A stretch of DNA of 64,000 nt from Buxus sempervirens. Lineage: Eukaryota > Streptophyta > Magnoliopsida > Buxales > Buxaceae. This document shows, in pieces, positions 11,527 to 23,527 of this stretch. Every line of letters begins with the position of its first letter. The first letter of the stretch is position 1. The stretch is from assembly GCA_947561395.2 (NCBI GenBank), contig OX387186.1:48937220-49001219 (forward strand), given 5' to 3'. Both the position numbers and the translations under genes were made by a program. The notes under the pieces are model-generated. The model did not search any database, was not told the DNA's origin, and saw only the letters and a program-made list of their open reading frames with translations.

Positions 11527-14500
11527 ATGGAGGACAAGAAGAGAATAGAGCTTGCCAGTCTGCTGAATGCAATTCCTAATGTTGACTTCTGCTGTGCTTA
11601 TGGCTCATCTCTCCATCCCAATAACCCTGACAAGGTTGTCTTTTATCACTCCCAACTATTAGCATTGATGTTTCTATTCATTTCTTTTTGTTGTTTTGAG
11701 AATTTAAGCTTATGTTGTCGAATTTCTTCTGTTTGTGTATTTTGGTTTTCCAGACAGCAATGGTAGATTACATTGTTGGTGTATCAGATCCCCTGCAATG
11801 GCATTCTGAGGCAAGTCTAAGAGCATAGTACATTAATTTCTTCTCATTATTTCTGTCTCTACAGAGAACGAATTTGTAACATTTAGGTGCTTATGGATTC
11901 ATGCTCTTCCTTGATTACAGAATCTCAAAATGAATCGAAATCATTATGCCTCATGGATGGTGCACCTTGGTGGGGCAAAGCTGGTTTGTTGTTTCCCATT
12001 TCTTTTCTTATCCCATAGATATTTGTTTTTAGGGATTTTGTTCATATTAACATGTTTTGGGATTTATGTTTGGACGGTTCTAGATTACTAAAGTTGCTGA
12101 TAAAATTGGTGTAGGAGTACACTTTAACCCGTTTGTTACCTGGAAAGATAAGGTACTTACATAGCAGTTTAATTTAACTTATGGATTTTAAATTCACATT
12201 GGCACTATATATTTTATTCAGCTTTGTGGGATTTAATGCAATTTGCAAGTACTTACTGTAATCCTTATTCCTTTCTCCCTGGCAGTTGATCAAGTATGGG
12301 GTTGTCCGAATGCATGACTTGGTTCAGGATATATCGAGTTGGGAGAGATTTTACTTGAGTGGTCGTCTGCAAAAACCTGTATGTGTAGCTTTTCAGCATG
12401 TTTCTTTCTTTTGAATCTTCTAATTCTAATGCATGGACTTATCCTTGTTATTATAAACTTCTAGCAAGATCATGAATAGAATCTGCTTTACCGGCCTAGT
12501 TTTTTGAGGAACAAAACCTTGCCTTGTACATGGGAGCCTCCTAATAAGGGAATTGCTTCTTGGGAAAGCTCTTTTGGTAGTTGCTACCTGGCTTTCCTTT
12601 CTACTCACCCTCTGACCTTGGTGGTCGGGCAAGGAAATTCCAATTCCATGTATAACATGTTTCCAACAGAATATCCAATAGGTAAAGTACTGAATACCTC
12701 TTTGATCCTTTTGAAGGTCCTTTTTATTCCTCTGGCTCGGCATGGTCAATGCCTAGTTTCTTGCCATGAAATAAGTGTTCTGGGTATGCCAGGATGTCTC
12801 TTTGCAAAAATGAGCAAGCAAGCAAAGGGACACAACTGCACAAAGTCCAAGCAAGTTCCTGCTATCCTCCCACTTCGAAGCTGGGAAGTCCAGGGACATA
12901 GTTAACTGGTTAATCCTTCATCCAGCAATTACTCAACGAAATAAAGGCTACAACATTACTACTGCCATCTCAAAAAGTAAAGGAGATGGCCATGTATGAG
13001 AGCACTTGCATGGGTTTGTTCCCAAACCATGCCACATTCACTCTGCCTGACAATTGGTTCTAGAAAATCTAGTAAAGAGAATCTTAAAGTCAAAAGTAGC
13101 GCAAAAAAATTACAGGGAGAAAAATTGGAACTTTCACTTTATATGCAAGCCCATCCCACTTGCCTAATATAGGAAAAAGTGATAAATGAGTGGCATGCCA
13201 CCCAGGGCATGAAACTAACTATTCGTTGGAAAGTCTAAAAATGCAGAAAATCTGAGTTTTTTTGGATTTGGGGGAAATTTCACTTTGTTTCGCACTTGCC
13301 GCTCAAAATTTCGCTCAATTTGGGTAAAATTTCAAGTGTTCCACCTATTTAAATGGCAAAAAAGTAAAAAGAAAATTAGAATTTTGCCCCATATCGCTTG
13401 GCACACCACTAAAAATATCCAGACGATTCAGTCTGGTGATTTTCTCCCTCAAAATGTACTGCTAAGGGGGGAATGGCGAAATTTTAGCTGGTGCCGAAAC
13501 GGAAAACATTGCCGCAAACTATATGAATTGATGTGAAGGCAAATTCCTCAGCAATTGGGGATACCTGGGAAGCAAGTGGGAAAGAAAGACTAAAAAGAAA
13601 AAAAAATACCATGAAATTCTTTGAGCAAAACTTGTGTGAATAGTCAACTCCTCTTTTCTGTTTCAGACTATTAGGGTTTTAGGACTTTGTAAAAAGTGAT
13701 TTTCCAAGTGATCTGTAGCCTCAAATACAATTTTTAATTTTTGATTCTCTTATCAGTGGGAGCTGGTTTCTTCCCAATAAATGGATAATTATAATGTGCT
13801 AAAGGTTATGGAGTCAGTTGATCATCTTTTAGTGCATTGCTCATTTGTGAAAAAAGCCTCTGTGTGGAAATTATGATGATATTTTATTGCAAAGAATGCT
13901 TGTGGGAAAATGATATTTGGTAGAATAGGGTCAATTTACAAGTTAGGTTTGGAGGAAATTAGCAGTTGTGTGGATTGATATTTTAGGGAAAAAAGTTTGG
14001 TTTAGATGGAGAAAATGGATTAAAGGTTTGCTAACTTAGCTAAAACCTAGAAACTATTTAAAAGCTATTTAGGCCTTCGAAAGACTTTATTATTGATGAG
14101 GTGGTGGCTCATATTGAAGACAACATGCCTAGTATATTTTATTTCCAAATGGTGTGATTTTGGTGGACCAAACTAGAAAGAGTAAACTCTACCCTGGAAT
14201 TAGGGAGTATACCTTCGAATGAAAATGCTTCAAGCTAAGTCGAGTTTAGATACTTGGAATGTAGTTTGAGCAAAATAGAAGGTTGGTGTGAATTGTGAAG
14301 CAATGGTAAGAAGAGAGGAGCAAGATATCCTGTAACCACTTCCATTATATAGGGTCAATTTTCTATAAAGAGAGTCATATTAATGGTTGATGTATAGAAT
14401 GAGATCTATATAGCTCAACTAGAGAGGCATTTCTAGAATCTCATGCAAACGATATATTTCTTCCGCTCAAGTTATAAGGAAAAATTTTCAGCTCCTTGCT

Positions 14501-17500
14501 ATTAGGCCTACTATGATGTATGGACTTAATTTGGGCAGCTAAAAGGCAATGTGTAAGATTAGTATTCCTAAGATGAAGATGTTGAGATGAATTTGTACAA
14601 CAAAATGGAAATATAAGGTAAGAACTGAAAATATTGGTGCTGCTAGCCATGATTACTTGGTTTTAGATGTTGGTCTAAATCAATATGACATGTTAGATTT
14701 ATATTGGTTTGGAGGAGTTCTAGTAAGAAAGGTTTTCAATGACTTGCTTGATACATTATAAAGGCATCTTGTTTTTGAATAACCCGTTTGGTATCCAATA
14801 CATATCTGTTGAGTCTATTGGTACTAGGTTTTCCTTAGATAGAGTTCAAAAGACAAAAATATGTCTTAGAAACGTGGTTTATATGGTTTAAGCTTGGAGC
14901 CTCATCATGGAAATGTTTGGTTATTGGTATAAAAGCTTTTTTGCTTCTTTTTGTTATTGTTGTGGTCAAATGAATCTTATTTAAATCCATGTTTTAATCT
15001 TGGTATTTTGTATTGTTGGCTCTTCTTGAAGTTCGTGTTAAGGTAGCGAACAAGTTGGAGTAACTGCCGAAGGACAAACTGTTGAATAAAGAATTTGTGC
15101 AGAAATGGGGTTTTGTACACAATTCGTGATATGAGAGTTGAGTGATCAGGATTAAATTGGCGTGTTGGGTAGAGGGTTTTTTTGGCACATCGGTGTGACA
15201 GGATCTGACTAAACAAAGTGTAGGGTTCTAACCCATTAGTTATGTATCAATGTAAATATTATATAATACAAACTTACCATCCCAAAAAAAAAAAGTTGAA
15301 GAAACTACCAAAGGGTATTCTTTTTAGGGTGTGAAAGCCAAGAAGGTATTGAGAGGTGCTTTATGACCTCAAAAATAAAGGCCTTAAAAGGTAAACAAGG
15401 TGAAATGTGGGGGTTCTTTGGAAGTTTTTGTGGAACTGCTCCTTGAAGAATTTAACCTTTGGTTTTCTACTATTTGTAATAAATATCTTATGCACACAAA
15501 TGGGTGGGACAACAATACGAGTTGGAAGATTCATAGCTGCCCTAAGAAAAACATTGGAGGAATTTTTGTCTCTTTTCCCTTTATCCATTACAATGCTGAC
15601 AACGAGATACTGAAAGGATATGTGATACAGAGACATTAACCTCTGAGGGGTTTCCTAGCTTATCTCTTTATTATTGAGGGAGCTTGCAATTTTTTATGTT
15701 TCTTTTGATTGTTCTTCAAGTCTTTCTGCACTTGTGGAGTGGCCCCATGTTAAGCCTGAACTCCTCGAGAACAAGAAAACATAAAGTTGCTTTCTTTTTG
15801 AGTTTTTTCAAGTCATATGTACTTGATTCATACCCTCATGCTCTACACAAACATAATACAAAAATTTATATTTAACTTTGCCTCTGGTTACTTAAATTGC
15901 AACCTTGTCGTTACTTAAATTTCAACCTTTTCCTAGTTCCGACGCTCATTGCGATTGGTAAGCACTAAGTGATAAATATTGTGCGGGAGAGACGGGAACT
16001 AGGTATGAAGTCTGCCTGTAATTGCCAATACATACTGCAAATGTAGAACTGGGATTTCATCTTTCCAATAACCAATATCATATGCATGCCATTTGCCATT
16101 TAACGAGTATGAATACCATGTGCATGTTAGTGTTTTTTGGGTAATGTTTTAAGTAAATACTGATGTTAATACTGATGCCATGATTGTTGCATTTACCTAA
16201 AAAATGAATTTCACTCTTAATGATTTGGGGTGCATTCACCAATCATAGCCTCACTGTAACCACCGGTGCAAGATTTTGTGTGCCGACGATAGGAATCCTT
16301 TTTGGTGTCTTCTTTTTGAGTTTCTTTTGGATTAAGGCACAGAGAAAATATTTCTTTGGATGGATTTTCAAATCCATGAAAGAGGGAAAGTACTTTTTGG
16401 ATGCTGTAACTTGTGATTTCTGTAAATTTTGAATGCCACAATGTTTTTGTCTCTAGGCTGCTATTAACTTTAACCATACTCTTTTCACGAAAGTGATTGC
16501 TGTTTCCTTCTTCTGTGCTCGTAAATTCCTTCATTCCATGATTTTAGTGGAGGCTTATTTGTCACATTCATCCAGGTTCAAATACTTGTGGATAATTTGG
16601 ATGTAGAAAATTTAAACCGCGTCAATCTGAAGGCTGCAACTTGTGCTGCACTTCTCCTTTTACCATGTGAGTTCACTAAGGTATGTTTCTTCTAACTGCA
16701 AACTTACTGAATTACTGAATTTTTTTATATTTTATGTATTCTCTGTTCCTACAGGAAGATTTCTATGCCAAAATCTGTAGTCTCTCATACATGGGTGACT
16801 TGCGGATGCTATTTGCAGAAGATAAGAATAAGGTAAGCATGGTGACTAGACTCCTGGATATTGTGAAGGAACTCCTGCATGTTGTCAATTACTTTTAGAG
16901 CTATACCAGTATTTTTTTGCTTTTATACTGTTAGCATTCTCAAAGCTCACTGGAACTTAGCATATAGCTTCAGATTAGTCCAGCTTGCACATTAGCTTCT
17001 CTTCTCCAGTCCTTTGAATAGTGTCCAAATACTCGCTTGCTATCATAGGCCTTTTATGAGCTTATTTTTATCATCTCTAATGGAAAAATCCCCTACAACA
17101 TGACAATTATTGTCACATGAGGCCCCATTAGAGTTTAATCTAAGAATCTTAGTGGTTGTTTGGTAGGGTTTCTAGTTTCTGGATTCTGGTAGAATCCGAA
17201 ATCCAACGTCCATTAAGCTGTTTGGTTGGGTTTTTGGAAGTTGGATTTTCAAATCAGATGTTAAAATCTGGCCAAAAACCACAACCCACTTTTTGTGGGT
17301 TTCTATAGATTTTTTTATTTTTTATTTTTTTTCAGTAAGCAAATGATATTATATATATAGAAGTAATAGAAGTAAGGGAAAATTTACAGGTACACAAAGT
17401 GTGTACTGAAACACAAAATTTAATCTACCATCCCCTCATGTATCCACCAAATGGGAGCAACTCTCAACTCTTGGTCCCATACAACACCCCTCCCAAATCA

Positions 17501-20500
17501 GAAAATTTATTGCAATTTAGAAACTCTTCTAGCTCCTTCCGGACAGCAAGATAACCAGCTGTACAATAACCCAAGTAATAAGGAAATATTCATAGTGGTG
17601 AGTCCCACTTAAACAAAGAAGCTAAAATCCAAAGTATCCAAAATTGATTCTGGATTCTAAAAATCAGCATTGAGAATCTAGTTTTTCAAAATGCAAATTA
17701 TAATCCAGAATCTCCAGAAACCAGAAACCCTACTAAACAATCGCTTAGTTGGTGGCTCTTTCCAACGGACTTAATTAAGGTTTTATTACTTTGAAAATTA
17801 TTTCTGATACCAGTTAATTATAATGACAACAAGCCAACTGGATGATTGAGAAGGCTTGGCAATGACTGAAATTCCTGAAGATCATCTCTAATTCACTGTA
17901 TAATGAAATGGATTTGAGTATGTCTTTTCCATTATATTTACTTGCCCATCCTTGCTTCCAAATTCTCCGTAATATGAAGAATTCCCTTGAGCAAAAAATG
18001 GACAATATTTTCACAAGCACAAATTTCATGGCAAGAACACTTGGCAACAAGAATCCATGTTGGGAGATCTGGTCATCTAGAATTTCTCTGATGCCACATG
18101 AAAGGTGAAATCTAGGAGACAAGGTTTATGAAGGGATGCTTGTTATTGAATCCACTGCTACCTGAAGTTGGATGCACCTGATTGTGGGGGACCTGGGATG
18201 AATCTCCAAGCACATCATAACCTTTTTTGGTTTTTTTTTTCAAGTTTAGCAATTGAAAGGACAGGTCCAATGATCTGATGACTCTGATTCATTTCCTAGT
18301 CTCCAATTATTTAGGTTTTTTTTTTCCACCTCTTGGTTTTTCACCAACTACAAATCAAGTATATTTATAGTAGGCCTTCTTCACCATCTGCTAGTGGCTC
18401 AGTTTGGTTTCATTGCCTTGCTAACCTATTTTATTGGCTCCACCTTGCCCTAAAAATGGCTCTATTTGCCTCTGTAGGCTTTGCTATTGCTCCTATCTAT
18501 CTATCTATATATATATATATATATCATCTGGATTACTGATAAAAAAAAAACAGTGATCAGCCTCATAAAAGCTTCAGAAGCAGGTGATCGCTTGTATCTG
18601 TTTACCAAAAGTCTAGGACTGACCATTCCCGTTAGTGGTATAGTCAGCCATTGAAATCCTTAGGTTGAATATATAGGAATATATTTTTTTCACAAATATT
18701 TTCATGAAAATATAGAAATTTTGAGGGGGCAAGAAATATTCTCCACACTATCAAACTCCACTGTTTTAGATGTAATTTATGATGTATATGTTCCCTGCAA
18801 GTTTTACCATTAAGAAAATGCGTGGAAGAGAGAATCCAAACATTTCGGTAGAAGAGAATATGTGAAAAAAATTCAGTGGGAAACCAATCTATTATAGATT
18901 TGAATTTTCAGCTGTTAGTCAAAAGGTCTGGCATCTTTGTAAAGGAATGTGGTTCTCTGTCAATATATTCAAGAAGAGGGCCTTAAAAGTACCAGTTGCC
19001 ATGCTAGAACTTAATTTTGATTGCCATTACCACTTCAGAAAAGACAAACATGTATAACCTCTTTCATTAGTGCTGTATTTTCTGACCAAAGTTGGAAACA
19101 ATCATTGGTTTTTTTGGGCTAAGGATGAAATTTATGTAATTTAGAGGAAACATACATTCTCACATGCTTTGGAAGTTAGCAAAACATTCTTCCTTGCAGG
19201 AGTTATATGTCTGGAGCAGTAAAATTCATCCCTACTTCTCATGCATGTATGATGGTTGTACTGGAAATATTAATTATGAATTACATTGCATGTAGCCTTT
19301 TCATTACCCAAAAGGGGCTTATTTTATTTCTAGGAGTTTTTAATTTTTTATGTGAATAACTTTTGACAGGTGAAAAAGATAGTCCATGGGCAGTTTGACT
19401 TATTCCAGAAAATGTATAACCCATTTTTAGAAAAATATGCTGCCAAAGATATCTTGAGATTCTCATCATTCGATAGCCACCATGGAAAGATAAAGCAGGT
19501 TTCTCTCGATCCAGTTTTCCGCCCTTGTGAAGCTGCTTTAATCTCAAACAACCCATATTTTAGTATATTTTTTTCTCTGTTTATGAATAACACTCGATAC
19601 TGATTTCCTTGTATAATATATGGATAACTAAAAATTTTTATTTGTCCTTCTTGGCCATGGCATTTCTTTATTTAAAGATGTTCCCAAATGGTCTAGCAGG
19701 TTTTCTAATTAAGTTTTAAAGTTATAAATGCTGGACTATGGAGATACAGAGTGGTCATGTATGAAGATGAGTTTTCTAATCAACATTTTACAGAATACAT
19801 CAGCGTTTTATATAAAGTATCATGGCAGGTTTTCTGTAAGTTCTAATATTTACAGATGCTTTGTCATAGTTTTCTTTGCAGTATTCTAGTCACAAAATAT
19901 ATTGATTAGTCAAAAAAATTCTTTTAGGGGCTAAGGTTTTTATTCTTAATTTTGAATCAGGATATTAAAGCTGATGTGTATTGGGAATTGGTACATGTAG
20001 TTGATGAATTGTTAGCAGTACTGAATTTTCAGGTTTCAGTTTGGTCTCTAGGAAACTGATACATATTGGCCAAGACATCTCTTTTTCTGCTGAAAAATTA
20101 AAACAATATATGGGGATACAAAAACTTGCTCCCTAAAAGTGCCCAAGAAGTATCCAGTAACAGCTTACTCGTCACGGTCTTGTAATAGTTAGATTTGGGA
20201 ATTGTAGTCTTTCATGTGATAGTATTGAAGTTGAATGGGGTGTTTGTATCTAGTCGGTTAGCAATCATGATTTGATGGAATTTATGAATTAGCAATCATG
20301 ATTTATGGATTCTAATTTTTTTTCAATCTCTCATCCCCAGGACTGCAGTTTGTCTGCTGTTTGCAGTCTAGTTTCTTCTCTTCCATTGATGGTCAGAATC
20401 CAAATGGGGGTGAAGTTAGAAGAAAACAAGAAAATTAGTGAATCAGGTATGAATCTTTAATTGATGAAGCCATTCTTAGCGGCCTCAAAGGATAAGAAAA

Positions 20501-20892
20501 GCTTTTAAAGGATTTCTCAAGTTAGGAATTTTCATTTTCACATCTTTAACCAACTTGAACTTTTGAGCAATTTTTTGGAATACTGCAGACGTTAAATTGT
20601 ACATCTAATGCTGACGATGATGTTGACACAAATAGTGTGATTTTTTACATTTCATGTCACTGGGAGTAAATTTTTGAATTGAGTTTGAATAATACATGCA
20701 GATCAGGTTGTATGTGCACTTGTAATTGGTTCAAAAGAAGAGGCTGCGGATTGCATGCAGAAGGTTGTAAGACGTAGAGTTATGGTTTCAAGTGCAAGGC
20801 AGGCAGTCTCTGGAGTACTGGCTGCTGGGGGTATCAATGCAGCTCGGTATCTTGCAAAGAAGATGAGCAAAGCATGGAAGTCATGGGTATGA
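11527..20892 (+). CDS. TAM41: Mitochondrial phosphatidate cytidylyltransferase (TAM41 homologue)
   Basis: Ten coding exons join in frame: 11527-11634, 11754-11810, 11921-11983, 12084-12152, 12286-12378, 16576-16680, 16755-16832, 19370-19498, 20341-20446 and 20702-20892, giving 332 aa. The family (Mmp37/Tam41) makes CDP-diacylglycerol from phosphatidic acid and CTP on the matrix side of the inner mitochondrial membrane, for cardiolipin synthesis. Recognisable stretches are DFCCAYGSSLHPNN (nucleotidyltransferase-like GS motif), MVDYIVGVSDPLQWHSEN, HYASWMVHLGG, GVHFNPF, YGVVRMHDLVQD, FYLSGRLQKPV, ICSLSYMGDLRM and the C-terminal RRRVMVSSARQAVSG. The start Met lies directly before the conserved N-terminus; no long transit peptide is seen. 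Intron 2 begins GCAAGT (GC-AG type). Intron 5 is 4.2 kb and intron 7 is 2.5 kb; both carry transposon debris. Confidence 0.93.
13793..13873 (+). mobile_element. LINE zf-RVT fragment in TAM41 intron 5
   Basis: Plus-strand translation gives ESVDHLLVHCSFVKKASVWK, the typical His-Cys core of the zf-RVT domain of plant LINE ORF2. Flanking sequence is degenerate with stops. The rest of intron 5 (12379-16575) shows no exon or other element I can name; an A-run at about 15284-15294 could be a retroposon tail. Confidence 0.6.
17152..17744. mobile_element. PIF/Harbinger-like MITE in TAM41 intron 7
   Basis: TTA flanks both sides (17149-17151 and 17745-17747). The inverted termini are GTGGTTGTTTGGTAGGGTTT on the left and, reversed, GCGATTGTTTAGTAGGGTTT on the right, continuing with CTGGATTCTGG on both sides. 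A second pair of words (TGTTTGGTTGGGTTTTTGG) lies inside. It is 593 bp with no transposase frame. Confidence 0.6.
18493..18525 (+). repeat. CTAT/TA microsatellite
   Basis: CTATCTATCTATC passes into (TA)n within TAM41 intron 7. The rest of intron 7 outside the MITE shows nothing else I can name. Confidence 0.9.
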
Positions 20893-20948
20893 TGAGCTTG
20901 TTATGTTTTTCCCCTTGTATTTAAGGTTAGTCAAGCCAGATTGAAACC

Positions 20949-21151
20949 CTTTTTTTGTCTTCTGGCAAGTAACTGAAAATTTCATTAATAAGAAAACACA
21001 CAACATGCTCCATTAGAAACCCAATCAAGGGTGTCCCCCACACTTTCGTAGGATCCCACCCTTACTCCCTCATCACATTAGTAGGAATTGCCACAAAAAG
21101 ATCTGATCTACCCACTCCCCGTTTTGCCATTTTATCTGCCGAAGAGTTGGC
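20949..21151 (-). mobile_element. LINE RNase H tail remnant
   Basis: On the minus strand 21151-21062 reads ANSSADKMAKRGVGRSDLFV ... then stop. This is the end of the RNase H-like domain found at the C-terminus of many plant LINE ORF2 proteins (the 'AN..AD.LAK.G' signature). A T-run at about 20951-20958 is where the minus-strand poly-A tail should lie. Upstream sequence to about 21560 may belong to the same element but is degenerate. It lies 57 bp past the TAM41 stop, so the TAM41 3' UTR may run into it. Confidence 0.5.
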
Positions 21152-22210
21152 TGTTCTTGGGACTCTTATGAACGAAGTAATGAATAATGTTCTTGAATGA
21201 TAACAAAAAGCCTTTCTAAACTAATAAATGTCCCAAAAAACCATCAAAATTTATATTTTCAGTATTCCTGAAGGAGGCCTTTAAAGGCAATAAAGCTTAT
21301 TGATTATAATTTATATGCCATAACCCAATGAGTCTTTGATAATCTCTGAAGTAGATAGATCCCTTGAAAGCTTGGTAATTAATTTGGTTCCCATGAAGCT
21401 ACTGACATCATGACAGCATTTTTTTTTTTTAATTATAGAAGGTATGAGTAGGACTAGCACTAAGGACATGAACATGTACCAGAGAACATTTCTAAATTCA
21501 GTTTCCAACCAAAGGGTCCATGTGGTTGGTGGTGTTAACATACCATTTAATTTTTATATCACAGAATGATACTTTTCTGACATAAATGGAAGATGGTAGT
21601 GTGGATTCAAGCTCATTTAAAGAGCATTGAGAATTGAAGTGTATCAGGGTTATCTGATCTTAATCAGAATCTCCTAGTACTGCCTTAGCCACTGACAGTA
21701 ATCACAACAACATGATGAAGGGTGTTGCTTTGGGCATTGGTAAAGTCTTGGGGGTTTTCGGTTCATCAAAGCCATTGTATTGGTGAGGCTAATAAATATA
21801 AAGCTGTCAAGTTGGTGAATTGTAGTGCATGCACAGCAGGCACAATAAAATGATGTTTAAATAAGGTCTGTAAATAAATGCGACGGTTCAAACTCATATC
21901 AGAGCCTTTTATAAAATTGGTTGGTTCACCATGTTTGCCCTTGCCAAGAAAAGGATAGTCTCTGTGTACCTTGTGTATAGAATGTAGCTCTGATGTATTT
22001 GAAGAGGCGACCATAAGAGACCAGATTAGCATCTCATTCATAAACAATCCCAACCACCCAACCAGTTCATCTTCACTTTCCAACCGCAGGCTCTCTAGCA
22101 TTTAAAGAATGGAATGAGTTCTTATACAAACAGCACAGCAGGCTCTCTAGCATCAGGCTCTCTTAAACACCCGGCCAGTTCATCTTCACTTTCCAAACTG
22201 AAGAACAGAC
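21152..22210 (+). other. 5' flank of CAT pseudogene A
   Basis: No gene. From about 21770 the sequence resembles the upstream regions of the two other CAT copies, for example ATTGGTGAGGCTAATAAAT and GCTGTCAAGTTGG compared with 50945-50985 and 31180-31215. From about 22100 it shares GGAATGAGTTCTTA, AACAGCACAGCAGGCTCT and CATCAGGCTCTCTTAAACAC with copy B. The promoter region was therefore duplicated with the gene. Confidence 0.6.
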
Positions 22211-22328
22211 ATGGGTTCATTGGGTGAGGAAACACAACCCAGAAGCTATTAGAGGTGGAGCAACAAGATCTCTTACCTGAAACACAACCCAGAAGCATTA
22301 TCACAAACATGGTCCACGTTCAAGGACC

Positions 22329-22433
22329 GCCTTCTAAGCCGATCAAGCGATGCCAATGAGCTCTGCGAGCTCATTTTCACTTCTCATACGAAGCTCACTG
22401 AGCCCATTGGCATCGATTGATCGGCTTAGGAGG
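22329..22433. repeat. Fold-back 1 in CAT pseudogene A
   Basis: Left arm 22329-22362 contains CTAAGCCGATCAAGCGATGC; the right arm 22401-22433 is its reverse complement with few mismatches. Between them, 22366-22400 is also in reverse orientation relative to the intact gene (reversed, it reads GAGCTTCGTATGAGAAGTGA). The block is thus an inverted copy of coding sequence attached head-to-head to its own source. Confidence 0.85.
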
Positions 22434-22643
22434 CCATAGTCTTGTCTTATATAGCTTCTGGTGTTTCGGCAATATTGCTTTCTGTTCTATCTCATACAGA
22501 ATTTGCAACAGAAATCCCTGTTGTTGGGGGCTCATTTGCTTACCTGAGAGTAGAATTAGGAGACTTTGCAGCATTCATAACTGCAGCAAAATTGCTTCTG
22601 GAGACCATTGTTGGCACTGCAGCAGTGGCAAGATCATGGACTT

Positions 22644-22767
22644 CTTTCAGCTTTGTGTGTATTGTAAGTGAGTTTGGGTTATAAAAAAAAAAGATCATGA
22701 ACTTCTTACTTCACAAATCTTTTAGACCGTCACCCAAACTCACTTAGAATACACACAAATCTGAAAG
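22644..22767. repeat. Fold-back 2 in CAT pseudogene A
   Basis: Two 36-bp arms, 22644-22679 and 22732-22767, are reverse complements with about two mismatches (right arm starts ACCCAAACTCACTTAGAATA). The phrase AGATCATGGACTTCTT before the left arm is repeated after it at 22692. This is the pattern expected when synthesis switched to the opposite strand and then returned. Confidence 0.88.
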
Positions 22768-22963
22768 AAGGCTTCAAAAAAGATCATGGATCTAATTGCC
22801 GTATAAGTTCTTACGGTTGCTGCAATCCTTGCCATGACCAGCACCAGGAAAACTTCATACCTCAACTGGGTTACATCTGCAGTGAACACTCTGGTCATAT
22901 TGTTTGTGATAGTTGCAGGATTTGCCCATGCCAAAACCTCCAACTTGACACCATTCATGCCTT

Positions 22964-23427
22964 ATGGGGTTGAAGGGATCTTCCAAGCAGCAGCTATTTT
23001 GTACTTTGCTTAAGGTGGATTTGACAACATTGCCACCATGGCTGAAGGAAAAAAAAACATCAAGAGATATACCATTGGGTTTGCTTGGATCCATGTCTAT
23101 TATCAGAGTCATATATTGCTTGATGGCTCCGTCCCTAAGTATGATGCAGAAGTACACAATATAGATCCAAATGCTGCGTATTCTGTTGCATTTCAGAGTG
23201 TGGATGATGAATCTGAAATGGACAAAGAATAGGTAGCATTTGGATTTATATTTGTGTACTTTTGCATCATATTGAGGGACAGAGCCATCAAGCAATATAT
23301 GACTCTGATAATAGACATGGATATAAGCAAACCCAGTGGTATATCTCTTGATGGGTTTTTTGTTTCTTCAGCCATGGTGGCAAAAGTACACAATAGCTGC
23401 TGCTTGGAAGATCCCTTCAATCCCATC
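22964..23427. repeat. Fold-back 3: about 215-234 bp arms, 14-nt loop
   Basis: The left arm, about 22964-23197, is CAT coding sequence in the normal direction. The right arm, 23212-23427, is the same segment reversed, with a 24-bp deletion and scattered substitutions. The loop is only 23198-23211. The right arm read on minus gives TMAEETKNPSRDIPLGLL and continues without a stop through the next 30 residues, so it is less decayed than the left arm. It joins directly to 3' flanking sequence at 'CCCATC'. Confidence 0.9.
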
Positions 23428-23527
23428 CAGGAAAATAAAATGGTTGCAGATTGAAGCTATGTGAATCAAAGCCAAAAATTTTGATAATGAGCAATCCTAA
23501 GATTTAATTGTCTCTAGCGTCCAGTGT

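Larger units (their letters stand above)
22211..23460 (+). pseudogene. CAT amino acid transporter pseudogene A (scrambled)
   Basis: The reading starts at an ATG equivalent to that of the intact gene at 51396 (atgggttcattgggtga). It follows that gene in pieces to the equivalent of about 52405, then jumps to its 3' flank (23440-23510 matches 53520-53605, around AATGGTTGCAGATTGAAGCT). Stops and frameshifts are frequent. The region for the first membrane segment is replaced by an inverted copy of the preceding coding segment (22366-22433). A second inverted stretch lies at 22644-22679 and a third, of about 215 bp, at 23212-23427. An 18-bp piece of the N-terminal coding region (starting near 22228) is copied again at 22279-22295 in place of the normal sequence. 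The parent family is APC-type cationic amino acid transporters. No functional protein is possible. Confidence 0.9.

Noticed and set aside
13285..13536. 83-codon frame in TAM41 intron 5
   Set aside because: No recognisable domain, not bounded by splice sites fitting TAM41 phase, and the conserved TAM41 protein needs no extra exon there.
22855..23295. A 146-codon minus-strand frame in CAT pseudogene A
   Set aside because: It mixes the inverted CAT arm with antisense of the forward arm; it is not an independent gene.
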